Part shown: in pieces, positions 51,214-60,426 of the stretch | Layout of the letters: each line of letters starts with the position of its first letter | Position numbering within the stretch: the stretch's first letter is position 1 | From: a bacterium | Lineage (GTDB): Bacteria; Myxococcota_A; UBA9160; UBA6930 | Length of the DNA stretch: 64,000 nucleotides | Direction of reading: 5' to 3' | NCBI GenBank assembly: GCA_024228115.1 | Contig: JAAETT010000249.1 | Location: 1 to 64,000 of the forward strand | Notes under the pieces: model-generated | Database searches by the model: none | What the model was told of the DNA's origin: nothing | Seen by the model: the letters and a program-made list of their open reading frames with translations, nothing else | Program-made: the position numbers and the translations under genes

Positions 51214-52692
51214 CTAGTCTCCCTCGGGCCGCAGGTGGGGGAAGAGGATCACTTCCCGCAGGTTCGGCGCGTCGGCCAGAATCATCACCAGGCGATCCAC
51301 TCCAATACCCAGGCCCCCGGTAGGAGGCATCCCGTGCTCGAGGGCCAACAGGAACGCCTCATCCATTGGATGCGCCTCTTCATCTCCTTGTTCCCGGGCC
51401 CGCCCCATGGATTCGAAGCGCTCTCTCTGATCGTCCGGATCGTTGAGCTCGCTGAAGGCGTTTCCGATCTCCATTCCCGCAATGAACGGTTCGAAGCGCT
51501 CCACCAACCTCGGGTCTTCTGCGGATCGTTTGGCGAGTGGAGAAAGCTCCACCGGATGGTTCGTGATGAAGGTCGGCTGGATCAGCGTGGGTTCGACGAA
51601 ATCCGAGAAGAGATCGTCGACCAGGACAGCCCAGGTCGGCGCATCGCCCGGATCCTTGCCCTCCGCCCGTACCGCGTCTTGCAGAGCCGGTAGATCGCCG
51701 GCAGCCAGGATGTCGACACCGGTCTTCTCGAGGATCGCGTCTCGAATCGTGACTCGCGGCCATGGCTTGCCGAGTTCGAGGGTCGTGCCCTGGAACGGGA
51801 TCGAAGTGGTTCCGAGAACATGCTCGGCAACGAATCCCACCATGTCTTCCGTGAGATCCATCATGTCACGGTAGTCCGCGAAGGCCTCGTAGCACTCGAG
51901 CATGGTGAACTCGGGATTGTGCTTCTTCGAGATCCCCTCGTTGCGGAAGTTGTGGCCGATCTCGTAGACACGATCGAGGCCCCCGATCACCAGACGCTTC
52001 AAATAGAGCTCGTCGGAGATGCGCAGGTAGAGCTGCTGATCGAGCAGGTTGTGATGCGTGGTGAAGGGCCTCGCCGCAGCGCCTCCATAGATCTGCTGAA
52101 GGACGGGCGTCTCCACTTCGAGGAAACCGCGCTGGCCGAGGAACTGGCGCAGAGCAGTCGTCACACGGCTGCGAAGGAGCGCGGTCGCCCTCGCCTCCTC
52201 GTTCGACAACAGGTCGAGGTAGCGCTGGCGATAGCGCGTCTCGACATCCGCCAGGCCGTGCCACTTCTCGGGCAGGGGTTGGAGACATTTCGCGAGCATC
52301 GTCATCCCCCTGGCATCCAGGGTGAGCTCGCCCTTCTTCGTGCGCCACACGAAGCCCTCGGCTCGCACGAAATCCCCCACATCGAGGTTCTTCGCGAAGT
52401 CGAAGACCTCAGGGGAAACCTCCTGCTTGCGCAGGCAGACCTGCATGCCCACGCCGTCGTCCACCAGCGTCATGAAGAGCAGTTTGCCGAAAGAGCGAAG
52501 GGCCTTGATCCGCCCGGCGATCGCCGCGGGCGGCTTTTCGGTCTCCAGCACCTCGGCGCTCGTTTCTTCCCAGGGCGCACGCAAGACGGCGATCGGCGTC
52601 CGCTCCGCGACCCGCGCGGGAAACGGCTCCACCCCATCTTTGCGCAAGGCCTCGAGCCGGGCTCGGCGAGCGTCCTGTTCGTTCTCGCTCAT
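51214..52692 (-). CDS. lysS: Lysyl-tRNA synthetase (class II)
   Basis: A 492-residue enzyme charging tRNA-Lys. The OB-fold anticodon-binding domain has AGRIKALRSFGKLLFMTLVD (about 60-80); class II motif 1 is FLEVETPVLQQIYGGAAARP, motif 2 RVYEIGHNFRNEGISKKHNP and motif 3 GGLGIGVDRLVMILAD. Family length is about 500. Its ATG overlaps the prfB stop by four bases, the same prfB-lysS order as in E. coli. Confidence 0.97.
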   Translation of the reverse strand: MSENEQDARRARLEALRKDGVEPFPARVAERTPIAVLRAPWEETSAEVLETEKPPAAIAGRIKALRSFGKLLFMTLVDDGVGMQVCLRKQEVSPEVFDFAKNLDVGDFVRAEGFVWRTKKGELTLDARGMTMLAKCLQPLPEKWHGLADVETRYRQRYLDLLSNEEARATALLRSRVTTALRQFLGQRGFLEVETPVLQQIYGGAAARPFTTHHNLLDQQLYLRISDELYLKRLVIGGLDRVYEIGHNFRNEGISKKHNPEFTMLECYEAFADYRDMMDLTEDMVGFVAEHVLGTTSIPFQGTTLELGKPWPRVTIRDAILEKTGVDILAAGDLPALQDAVRAEGKDPGDAPTWAVLVDDLFSDFVEPTLIQPTFITNHPVELSPLAKRSAEDPRLVERFEPFIAGMEIGNAFSELNDPDDQRERFESMGRAREQGDEEAHPMDEAFLLALEHGMPPTGGLGIGVDRLVMILADAPNLREVILFPHLRPEGD

Positions 52693-53838
52693 GCACCACT
52701 CCCAGCGCTCTTGGTGCTCTTCCAGAGCAGCGTCGCGCGAATGAACTTCTCGAGCTGACCATCGAGGACGGCCTGGGCGTTGCCAGCCTCGACCCCCGTG
52801 CGGTGATCCTTCACGCGTTGGGTGGGATGCAGAGTGTAGGAGCGGATCTGGCTTCCGAAGCCGATCTCCTGCTTCTCACCGCGCATCGCCGCCACCTTCT
52901 TTTCCTGCTCCCTCCGATAGTGCTCGTAGAGACGCGCTTTCAACACCTTCAGAGCTTGCGCGCGATTCTTGTGTTGCGAGCGCTCGTTCTGACATTGCAC
53001 GACGATTCCGGTCGGCTCGTGGGTGAGCCGAACCGCGGAATCGGTCTTGTTCACATGCTGACCACCCGCGCCGCCAGCCCGGTAGGTATCGACGCGCAGA
53101 TCCTTCTCGTCCACTTCGACGTCGATCGAATCGTCGAGCTCGGGAATGACACTGACGCTGGCGAACGCCGTGTGGCGGCGATGCTGGGCATCGAAGGGTG
53201 AGATGCGCACGAGCCGATGCACGCCCTCCTCCGCCTTCAGGTAGCCGAATGCGTAGTCACCCGAAACCGTCACGGTGGTGCTGCGCAGGCCCGCCTCATC
53301 GCCGGGCTGCGCATCGAGGATCTCGGCCTTCATCTCCCGATCCTCGGCCCAGCGGAGATACATGCGAAGCAGCATCTCCGCCCAATCCGCCGCATCCGTA
53401 CCACCTGCGCCGGCATTGATCTCGACGATCGCGCCCGCGCCGTCGTGCTCACCGCCAAGCATCGCGTGCAGCTCGGCGTCTTCGAGACGGCCTTCGCCCT
53501 CGCCGAGTTTGTCCACGACTTCAGCGAGGGTATCGGCGTCGTCGGCTTCCTGAGCCAGTTCGAGCAGGACTTCCGCATCGGAGAAGGCCAACTCGATGGA
53601 ATCGACCAGCTCGAGCTCGCGTTCGACGCGACGCTTCTCCCGCAGCAACTGCTCGGCCTTCTCCCGGTCGTCCCAGAGATCCGGGCGGGCAGACGCTTCT
53701 TCGAGCTCCTGCTGCTTCTTCCTCAGCCCCGCTTCGTCAAAGACGCCCCCGGAACTCGGCGAAGCGGGTTCGAAGGGTTTCGAGGCGCTCGGCGAGCTCC
53801 CCGGAAGCAAGAGAAGCAGATTCGACGTTCTCGCTCAT
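52689..53838 (-). CDS. prfB: Peptide chain release factor 2, programmed +1 frameshift
   Basis: RF2 terminates at UGA and UAA. The zero frame starts at ATG 53838 and gives 33 codons (MSENVESASLASGELAERLE and on to FAEFRGRL), then TGA at 53739-53737. The site reads GGGGG-CGT-CTT-TGA-C, the autoregulatory signal of bacterial prfB: an SD-like G-run, the slippery CTT and a UGA with C after it. Shifting +1 at CTT continues DEAGLRKKQQELEE, for a 382-residue product. The SPF stop-recognition motif (ISPFDAQH) and the catalytic GGQ (AGGAGGQHVNKTDSAV) are both present. It overlaps lnt and lysS by four bases each. Confidence 0.96.
53737..53750 (-). promoter_or_regulatory. prfB programmed frameshift site
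   Basis: The minus strand has a G-run, a CGT codon, then CTT TGA C. Ribosomes pausing at the poorly recognised UGA slip by one base when RF2 is scarce; the G-rich SD-like element upstream assists. This is the established RF2 feedback switch, and all its parts are visible here. Confidence 0.93.
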
Positions 53839-55415
53839 CGTGAGTCCTCGAAGGAAAGGCGCCGCGCCCGGATCAGCCAGCCGAACACGGCGGCCCAACA
53901 AATCCAAGCGAACACATTTCCGTGTCGCACGTAGAAGGTCATTCCCCTTTCCGGGCGACGCAGGGGAACCGCACCCACCAGGAGATCCGTCTCGAAGATG
54001 GCGGTTCGATCGCGAACGCGCCCGCGTTCATCGATCGTGGCCGACACCCCCGTGTTGGCCGCCCGCGCTACCCAAAGGCCCGTCTCCGCCGCGCGAAGCG
54101 CGGTGATCGCGAGAAACTGGTAGGGAGCGCCGGTGCGCCCGTACCAGGCGTCGTTCGTGATCGCGAGCAGGACCCGGGCTCCGCCGGCCGCAAACTGACG
54201 CACCAGATCCGGGAAGAGCAGTTCATAGCAGATGGGAATGCCGACGGGGATCGCCTCGCCATCGGGGCCGAGCGCGATCAGAACCCGAGGACCCGGCCCG
54301 GCGGTCACGTCTCGACCGGCACTACCGGTGGCGACGGCGCGAATGAACCGACCGAGCAGACTGCGAAGCGGAAGGTACTCGCCGAACGGAACCAGGTGCG
54401 CCTTGTCGTAGCGCTCCGACTCCATTCCGCCGCTGAGGAGGTAGGCACTATCGAAGAGGCGTGGCGCCTCCTCACCGACCCTCCATTCGACACCAACGGC
54501 CCCAACGATGAGCGTGGTCCCAGTCTCCTCGGCCAGGGCCTGGAGCCGTTCCATCAGCTCGGGGTCGCCATCCGGCGAGCCAGGCACCGCGGTCTCCGGC
54601 CAGACCACCAGCGCCGCGCCCTGCTCGGCGGCCTGCCGGGTGAGCCCGTCGTAGATCGCCAACGTTCGTTCGGCCCAATCCGGCGACCACTTCACACCCT
54701 GCTCGATGTTGCCCTGCAGAACGGCGACCGACACCGTCTCTTCCTCGGGAGGGTTGGGCCAGACCGCCCACGCCGCTACCGCCCCGAGCAGAACCGCCCC
54801 GAGCACCGTCGCCCCCGAGCGCCGACCGCCCAGGCCGAACTCGCCGGCCCTTGCCGGTGCGAGGCAAGCGAAGAGCCCCAGGCTCGCTACGACCGTAACG
54901 AAGGACAGACCGAAGACACCGGTCCAGGGTGCCAGGGCCAGCAGCGGGCTCCCGTGTTGGGCGTAGCCAAGGGTCCCCCACGTAAACCCGCCGAGAAAGA
55001 ACGAGCGACCATGATCGAGGGCGGCCCAGAGCGCGGCGAGAACCCAGATCGAAACCGCACCGCGTCGCGCCAGGAAGGCGAAACCGCCCGCCCAGACGGC
55101 CTGGAAGAGCCCGCCGTAGGCCGCTCCGGCGAGCGGTGCAAGGAGACCGATGACGAACGGCGCGTGCCCGTAGTGGTGGGTCACGACGAAGAACCAATGA
55201 ATCACAGCGGCCAGGGCCAGGTTGCCTTGCACGAAGCCGAGCATGGCCGCGTGGCGAACGGAAAGACCCCGCAGAGCGAGAAGTGCCGTCAGCGGAACGG
55301 CGTAGGCAAGCACGGGCCCCAGATCGATGGAGCCGTCGCCCCATGGCTGGGGGAAGGCGAGAAAGGTCACGCCCACGTGCAGCAATACCCAAGCCAGGCG
55401 TGCGCGTCGGCTCAT
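53835..55415 (-). CDS. lnt: Apolipoprotein N-acyltransferase
   Basis: A 526-residue inner-membrane enzyme adding the third acyl chain to lipoproteins. Eight hydrophobic segments, counting the last C-terminal one, surround a periplasmic nitrilase domain (about 240-480) that keeps the triad: Glu in LVVWPETAVPGSP, Lys in YDKAHLVPFGEYLPLRSLLG and Cys in IPICYELLFPDLVR. WYGRTGAPYQFLAITALRAA is the following family motif. ATG 55415 is used; above it the frame is ybeY antisense material. It works upstream of the Lol system encoded in the same array. Confidence 0.94.
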   Translation of the reverse strand: MSRRARLAWVLLHVGVTFLAFPQPWGDGSIDLGPVLAYAVPLTALLALRGLSVRHAAMLGFVQGNLALAAVIHWFFVVTHHYGHAPFVIGLLAPLAGAAYGGLFQAVWAGGFAFLARRGAVSIWVLAALWAALDHGRSFFLGGFTWGTLGYAQHGSPLLALAPWTGVFGLSFVTVVASLGLFACLAPARAGEFGLGGRRSGATVLGAVLLGAVAAWAVWPNPPEEETVSVAVLQGNIEQGVKWSPDWAERTLAIYDGLTRQAAEQGAALVVWPETAVPGSPDGDPELMERLQALAEETGTTLIVGAVGVEWRVGEEAPRLFDSAYLLSGGMESERYDKAHLVPFGEYLPLRSLLGRFIRAVATGSAGRDVTAGPGPRVLIALGPDGEAIPVGIPICYELLFPDLVRQFAAGGARVLLAITNDAWYGRTGAPYQFLAITALRAAETGLWVARAANTGVSATIDERGRVRDRTAIFETDLLVGAVPLRRPERGMTFYVRHGNVFAWICWAAVFGWLIRARRLSFEDSR

Positions 55416-55464
55416 CGGGTCGCTGCTTCCGGCCTCTGGAATTTCAACTTCCGATCCTTGGAGC

Positions 55465-55908
55465 TCACCGGCTGAGATACACCCGGAGTTCGCGCTCTCG
55501 CGCCTCCATGACGGTGGCGTCTTCCTCGAGCTCGTGGTCGAAACCCAGCAGGTGGAGGGCACCGTGGATCAGCAGGCGCAGCAGCTCCTCGTCGAGGCTA
55601 TGTCCCAAGGAGTCTGCCTGGCGACCTGCGACATCGACGTCGAGTACCACGTCGCCCAACATTCCACCGCGATGCTCGGCATGCTCCCCCTCCAGTAGGG
55701 AGAAAGAGAGCACGTCGGTGGGGCCGTCGCGCCCGCGAAAGCGCTGGTTCATCTCGGCCATGGCCTGATCACCAACCAACGAGATCGACAGCTCCGCGTC
55801 CGGAACTTCGAGCGCTCCGAGCAATCGTTCGGCCCGCCGAATGAAGCCCTCCGTATCGAATGCCTGTGCATCCACCTCGGGAGGCGGCCCGGATACGTGG
55901 ACCGGCAC
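55465..55908 (-). CDS. ybeY: Endoribonuclease YbeY (rRNA maturation)
   Basis: A 147-residue metal-dependent RNase for 16S rRNA 3' processing and ribosome quality control. The zinc motif HGALHLLGFDH (HxxxHxxxxxH) is intact near 117-127, and the preceding GRDGPTDVLSFSLLEG and MLGDVVLDVDVA strands match. No ATG fits; the start is GTG 55908, four bases after the phoH stop, giving VPVHVSGPPPEVDAQAF. It lies directly downstream of phoH, the usual ybeZ-ybeY-lnt order. Confidence 0.93.
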   Translation of the reverse strand: MPVHVSGPPPEVDAQAFDTEGFIRRAERLLGALEVPDAELSISLVGDQAMAEMNQRFRGRDGPTDVLSFSLLEGEHAEHRGGMLGDVVLDVDVAGRQADSLGHSLDEELLRLLIHGALHLLGFDHELEEDATVMEARERELRVYLSR

Positions 55909-55912
55909 CCTG

Positions 55913-56986
55913 TCACTCTCCGGTGTCGGAATTCGACTCACGAGAGGCATCGGACGCCGAATCACCGGAGGCGCCGGACGCCGAATCACCAGAGTTGTTG
56001 TCCCGCGCTTCCTTGGCAGCACGGTCCTTGCGGTCGTAGGCGCGAACGATCGACTGAACCAGCCGATGCCGCACGACATCTGCCTCCGTGAACTGATGGA
56101 AGCCGATGCCGCTGGTCCCGTGCAGCACCCGCATCGCATCCACCAACCCGCTCGGCCGGTCGGAGGGAAGATCGATCTGGGTGGTGTCCCCGGTGATCAC
56201 GGCCTTCGATTCGAAGCCCAGCCGGGTGAGGAACATCTTCATCTGCTCCGGCGTGGTGTTCTGGGCTTCGTCGAGGATCACGAAGGAATCGTTCAGGGTG
56301 CGGCCGCGCATGAACGCCAGAGGCGCGACCTCGATCACGTCGCGCTCGATCAAGCGTCCCGCCTTGTCGAAATCCATCATGTCGTGGAGCGCGTCATAGA
56401 GAGGGCGTAGGTAGGGATGCACCTTCTCCGCCATCGAGCCCGGCAGGAATCCGAGCTTCTCACCTGCCTCGACGGCAGGACGTGTGAGCACGACACGCGC
56501 CACCTCGTGACGATTGAGCGCAGCGATCGCCATCGCCATCGCCAGATAGGTCTTGCCGGTCCCGGCCGGCCCCGTCGAGAACACCACGTCGTGCTTGCCC
56601 ATCAGCTCGACGTAGCGGCGTTGCGAAAGGTTCTTGGCCGCGATGCGCCGGCGTCCGCCGACACTCGCGAGCACATCCTGGTAGACGTCCTGGAGCCGCA
56701 CGCCGGGCTCCTTGGCCAACATCTGGACGGCACTTCGCACATCGCGCGGCTTCACGGGCTGGCCCTCGCGCAGGAGCGCGTAGAGTTCCTCGAGCACCTG
56801 ACGGCCAATGCGCACTTCGGCTTCCGCGCCGATCAGCTTCACCTGATTGCCACGGGCACGGGCCTGGATGCCAAGATCCTGTTCCAGGATGCGCAGGGTA
56901 CGTTCGCGCTCTCCGTAGAGGGCAGCGGCCAGGTGGTTGTCGTCGAAGACCAGGGTCTGGCGGCTGCTGGCGTCCTGATCGTTCAG
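55913..56986 (-). CDS. ybeZ: PhoH-like ATPase (YbeZ)
   Basis: A P-loop NTPase associated with YbeY and RNA metabolism. Walker A is STGPAGTGKTYLAMAMAI and Walker B FVILDEAQNTTPEQM, then TGDTTQIDLP. The ATG/GTG-based frame begins at 56842 (KLIGAEAEV) in the middle of the N-terminal fold. Upstream, family sequence continues: LVFDDNHLAAALYGERERTL, RILEQDLGIQARARGNQVK. The only start that covers it is CTG at 56986, seven bases after GGAGG, giving 357 residues, close to E. coli YbeZ. The C-terminus has a Ser/Asp/Gly-rich repeat, GDSASGASGDSASDAS. Confidence 0.88.
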   Translation of the reverse strand: MNDQDASSRQTLVFDDNHLAAALYGERERTLRILEQDLGIQARARGNQVKLIGAEAEVRIGRQVLEELYALLREGQPVKPRDVRSAVQMLAKEPGVRLQDVYQDVLASVGGRRRIAAKNLSQRRYVELMGKHDVVFSTGPAGTGKTYLAMAMAIAALNRHEVARVVLTRPAVEAGEKLGFLPGSMAEKVHPYLRPLYDALHDMMDFDKAGRLIERDVIEVAPLAFMRGRTLNDSFVILDEAQNTTPEQMKMFLTRLGFESKAVITGDTTQIDLPSDRPSGLVDAMRVLHGTSGIGFHQFTEADVVRHRLVQSIVRAYDRKDRAAKEARDNNSGDSASGASGDSASDASRESNSDTGE

Positions 56987-57015
56987 GGGCTTCCTCCGTG
57001 GAACGACGAGCGGGC

Positions 57016-58134
57016 TCAGCGCTCGGGTGCGAGCGCCACGACGCCGTCGTCGCGTCGTCGGAAATAATACGAATCGGCTTCGATCCCCGCCATCCTGGTC
57101 GCCCCTCGAAGCTCTTCGAGGTCGGATACCTGACTCGGCCAGCGGCCGCGGGCATACCTGAAGGCCAGGGCAGATTGCCGCAGCCGCAGCGCCTCATGGG
57201 CCGCGTCGGCCTGTGCCACCGGATCGCCGCCCAGGTAGCTCCCAGCAGGCGGCGCCGGCCGGGCCGCCTGCCAGACGACCAGCGCCAGGGCGGCATAGGC
57301 GAGAATGGCGAGCAGGCGCCCAGCATCGAACCGAAATGCCCCCGAACGGGGCCGGACCTGGGTGCGACCGCGTGCCCGCACCAGCTCTTCCTCGGAGAGC
57401 GGCTCGATCGCTCCCAGCTTTCGAAGCCGGGAAAGCAGGCGCGCCCCCTCGAACTCGCCGAGCCGAGACAGATCGATCGCCCTGCGAACCTGCAGCCGCC
57501 CGTCGATCAGCAGGAAGAGCCGCTCGGCCGCTGCCAGCCGCTCCGGAGCTTCACCAGAATAGGCTTCGCGATACGGTTCGAAACTGCCCGTACGCCTGAA
57601 AACGCCGTCGGCGCCCGTGGCGACAGGATCCAGCGTGCGCCACTCGTCCACCATGCGCAGGCCGTCCATCAAGATCTGCTCCGCTGGAAGCAGATCCGCG
57701 GGGACGCGGTCATGGAAGACCGGTTGAGACGTGAAGTGGAACGAGCCGCTTCGCCAGCGCAACAGTGCAAAGATCGTGTCGGCGGTGACGAGATCGGTGA
57801 TCTCCTGGATGACTTCTGCGGACACCTCACCACCCTCGATCACGAGATCGCCGAGACTCCTTTCCGAGCCTGCAACCTCGCCCTCGAGCACGGCCCGACG
57901 CTCCGGACGGATCAGCCCGACCCGAACCAGCATGTCGCCGAGGGCCGCCCCTTCATAGGCGCCTGCGCTCTCTGCCCACACGACACTGCCACCGTCGAAT
58001 GCGATTCGCAGCCCGCCGGCGTCGCCGTCCACTGCCAACATCCCGGTCTTCTGTTGTTGACCGATCAGCTGGAAGACCTCGCCGATCCCGAAATCGCGCA
58101 GGTTGCCGTGTAGAGCAACGGACATATCAGACAC
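57016..58134 (-). CDS. PATAN (DUF4388) domain protein with C-terminal membrane segment
   Basis: A 372-residue protein. The PATAN domain (about 6-190) shows LHGNLRDFGIGEVFQLIGQQ, KTGMLAVDGDAGGLRIAFDG and FALLRWRSGSFHF, the family outline. A winged-helix-like or linker part follows (LFLLIDGRLQVRRAIDL, FEGARLLSRLRKLGAIEPLS). One membrane helix (LLAILAYAALALVVWQAA, about 285-302) leads to a short tail with RGRWPSQVSDLEELRGA that recalls pseudopilin-like tails. PATAN proteins are often signalling adaptors in deltaproteobacteria and cyanobacteria. It overlaps the TPR-like gene upstream by eight bases. Confidence 0.75.
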   Translation of the reverse strand: MSDMSVALHGNLRDFGIGEVFQLIGQQQKTGMLAVDGDAGGLRIAFDGGSVVWAESAGAYEGAALGDMLVRVGLIRPERRAVLEGEVAGSERSLGDLVIEGGEVSAEVIQEITDLVTADTIFALLRWRSGSFHFTSQPVFHDRVPADLLPAEQILMDGLRMVDEWRTLDPVATGADGVFRRTGSFEPYREAYSGEAPERLAAAERLFLLIDGRLQVRRAIDLSRLGEFEGARLLSRLRKLGAIEPLSEEELVRARGRTQVRPRSGAFRFDAGRLLAILAYAALALVVWQAARPAPPAGSYLGGDPVAQADAAHEALRLRQSALAFRYARGRWPSQVSDLEELRGATRMAGIEADSYYFRRRDDGVVALAPER

Positions 58135-60010
58135 GCTCCTGAAGCCGGACGGCGAGATGGATCAAGCCGAGATGCCCGACGAAGCCCACGATGAGAAGGA
58201 ACGGCAACACGAGCTCCGGCCAGCAGCCGAGTGCCAGGGGTTGCGCCGGGAGGCTTCCTCCGATGAACGCAAGGCTCAGGAAGATCGCCGCCCACAGGAA
58301 TCCCGCCCAGGCCAGCATCGGCCGCCCGCCCAGCAGCCCGGCCGCACCGGGCACGAGGAATTGGAAGAAGCTCTCGGCCCGAGCCTGGAAGGCCTCTCTT
58401 CGACGCAGCTCGGCGAGGTGCTGAAGTCGCTCCGTGGCATCCCCCCGGCGATTCTCGATCAGTTCGGCGATCCGCGTGCGGAGATCCGCCTCACCCTGGC
58501 CCGCTCGCTCGAGGAGTCCGCCAGCCAACGATCCCAGCACGAGGGCCGCCAACAATGCGACGGCTGCGGTCGCCGGTCTGTGACCCAGATGGCCCGGGGC
58601 GATCCTGCGGCGGAGGCTGGCGGCCACCCCCTGCGACGAAACACCTTCGCCCGCTTCGAGTGAGGCGAAAGCCACCGGACCCGGGGCCCGCGGTCGCAGC
58701 GGCCGGTCCACCATCTGACCGGGTCCGAAGCGGGCCACGAGTTGGTGGGTACGGTCGGCATCCAACGCCTGGGCCTTGGAGAGCGCTGTATTCTGGCGCT
58801 CGATTGCCACGATACCGCCGTAGGCCTGGGACAGGTTGAACCAGATGATTGGGTCGCCGGCGCCTTTCGCAGCTCGTTCGAGCAGGCTGACGGCCTCCTT
58901 CCGATCTCCCAACGCAAAGCTCGCTGTCGCTGCGTTGGCAAGAGCCTCGGGGCCGGCACCTTCCATCCATTTGGCGAAGCGCGCATCCGCCGTCGCGTGG
59001 GCCCCAGCGCGACGTTCCGCGAGGGCGCGTGCGCGGCCTGCCGCCGCATCGACCCAAGCCAGTTCGGCGACCCGTGCCCGTTCGACGGGAGAAGCCACTC
59101 CGCGTTCGACTTGCTGGGATGCAGACAGCGTCGCCTGCCGCGAGAGATCGACCCGGGCGCCTGCCGCGACATCGAGCAAAGGGAAGACCGCCGCAAGTGT
59201 GAGGAGACCCGCCGCCGCAAGTGCCAACCGTTGGGTACCGCCTCCCTTCACCGCCGCAAGCGCAGCGGCCGCCAGGAACACGCCGAGCAGACCTTCGCCA
59301 AAGGCGGCCGGCAACAGGAGCAAGCTGCCGAGTATTGCCAGGCGCGCTGCAGCGGGCAGGCCCGGTGCGACAGCTCCGAGCCGCCGTGTCACCGATGGCA
59401 GAGCGACGGCGAGGGCGAGCAGTAGAAAGCCGGCGCCCGCAGTCAAGGCCGCCCACCAGACCGCGTGCCAGGCAAACAGGCCGAGCCAGCTGCGGGATTC
59501 GACGTGTCGGCCAATCGCGCCAGTCGCCTGGAGAAGCGCCCGCCAGGCCGTTCCGGGCTCGCCTTCCGCCCAGGCTGCGCGGGCCATCGCAGCCTGCGCC
59601 GCCGGTAACTCTGGAGCCAACGCCCTGGCCGCCTGGGCTCGTTCATAGTCGGTGCCTACGTCATCGAAGAGCAGGGCCTGGGCTGGGCCCTCGAGATTCC
59701 CGAGGCCGAGCGCGGCCCCGGCTTTTTGGAGACGCTCGACCCGCTCGCCGAGCCCTGCCGCCGGGATCGCCCACGCCGCGCTGAGCTTCTGCAGAATCGG
59801 ATCGGCAGGCATGTCCCCCGGGGGAGGTGCACTTGTCGTGGATTCCGAGACAGCGGTCTCCGGGCGTACGTCCCCCACCTCCGGAGTGGCAGAGAACGCC
59901 ACTCCGGGAAGCACCAGCATCCCGAGCCAACAGCCGACGACGATCGCGCCGCGTATCCAAACCAACGAAAGGCACCTCGGCGGGTTCGCCTTTGGGTATC
60001 GGCCGATCAC
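58127..60010 (-). CDS. TPR-like multi-pass membrane protein of unknown function
   Basis: A 627-residue protein with a signal peptide (VVGCWLGMLVLPGVAFSA). It has helical, TPR-like sequence at about 70-160 (AQAARALAPELPAAQAAMAR), several membrane helices near 175-275 (GLFAWHAVWWAALTAGAGFL), and a second TPR-like part near 300-440 (ALANAATASFALGDRKEAVS). A C-terminal set of helices near 480 and 550-620 ends FVGHLGLIHLAVRL. I do not recognise a named family. Its close coupling to the PATAN gene suggests a joint signalling or envelope-sensing role, but that is inference. Confidence 0.6.
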   Translation of the reverse strand: MIGRYPKANPPRCLSLVWIRGAIVVGCWLGMLVLPGVAFSATPEVGDVRPETAVSESTTSAPPPGDMPADPILQKLSAAWAIPAAGLGERVERLQKAGAALGLGNLEGPAQALLFDDVGTDYERAQAARALAPELPAAQAAMARAAWAEGEPGTAWRALLQATGAIGRHVESRSWLGLFAWHAVWWAALTAGAGFLLLALAVALPSVTRRLGAVAPGLPAAARLAILGSLLLLPAAFGEGLLGVFLAAAALAAVKGGGTQRLALAAAGLLTLAAVFPLLDVAAGARVDLSRQATLSASQQVERGVASPVERARVAELAWVDAAAGRARALAERRAGAHATADARFAKWMEGAGPEALANAATASFALGDRKEAVSLLERAAKGAGDPIIWFNLSQAYGGIVAIERQNTALSKAQALDADRTHQLVARFGPGQMVDRPLRPRAPGPVAFASLEAGEGVSSQGVAASLRRRIAPGHLGHRPATAAVALLAALVLGSLAGGLLERAGQGEADLRTRIAELIENRRGDATERLQHLAELRRREAFQARAESFFQFLVPGAAGLLGGRPMLAWAGFLWAAIFLSLAFIGGSLPAQPLALGCWPELVLPFLLIVGFVGHLGLIHLAVRLQERV

Positions 60011-60095
60011 GGGACGACCCTGAAGGCCTTGAGCAGCCCCCCGGGCGGTGCCTGTGGGATTTGCCTATGCTGCGCGCCCTCCCAGGGAGTACCCG

Positions 60096-60359
60096 TTGGC
60101 GAATCACAAGTCCGCAGAGAAACGTGTCCGACAATCGCTCAAGCGCCGCGATCGCAATCGCGGGGTACGTAGCGAGGTCCGCACTTCCGTGAAGGCGTTG
60201 CGAAGCGCGATCAGCGATGGCAACGCGACCGATGCCAAGACCCGGCTCCGCGACGCCGAGAAGACCCTCCGCAAGGCGGCCAGCAAGGGCGTCATCAAGC
60301 GCGAGACCGCCAGCCGCAACGTATCGCGGTTGGCAAAGGCAGTCGGCAAACTCGCCTGA
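60096..60359 (+). CDS. rpsT: 30S ribosomal protein S20
   Basis: An 87-residue basic protein that binds 16S rRNA early in 30S assembly. It begins ANHKSAEKRVRQSLKRRDRN and has the helical Ala/Lys/Arg-rich body SVKALRSAISDGNATDA to NVSRLAKAVGKLA. The start is TTG 60096 after a GGGAG site. An in-frame ATG at 60048 adds 16 residues unlike S20. A UUG start is also what E. coli rpsT uses, where it takes part in autoregulation. It diverges from the TPR-like gene and converges on holA. Confidence 0.96.
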   Translation: MANHKSAEKRVRQSLKRRDRNRGVRSEVRTSVKALRSAISDGNATDAKTRLRDAEKTLRKAASKGVIKRETASRNVSRLAKAVGKLA

Positions 60360-60393
60360 GGCGACGCCCTCGGATCTTCCGCCGATCCTGCGC

Positions 60394-60410
60394 GGGCCAT
60401 GGCCGGGCCC
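60394..60410. terminator. GC-rich hairpin between rpsT and holA
   Basis: GGGCC (60394-60398) and GGCCC (60406-60410) can pair around ATGGCCG, and CCC then TTT follow on the plus strand. It fills the short gap between convergent genes, so a terminator role for rpsT is plausible, though the T-run is only three bases. Confidence 0.3.
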
Positions 60411-60426
60411 CCCTTTGCTGGAGCGC

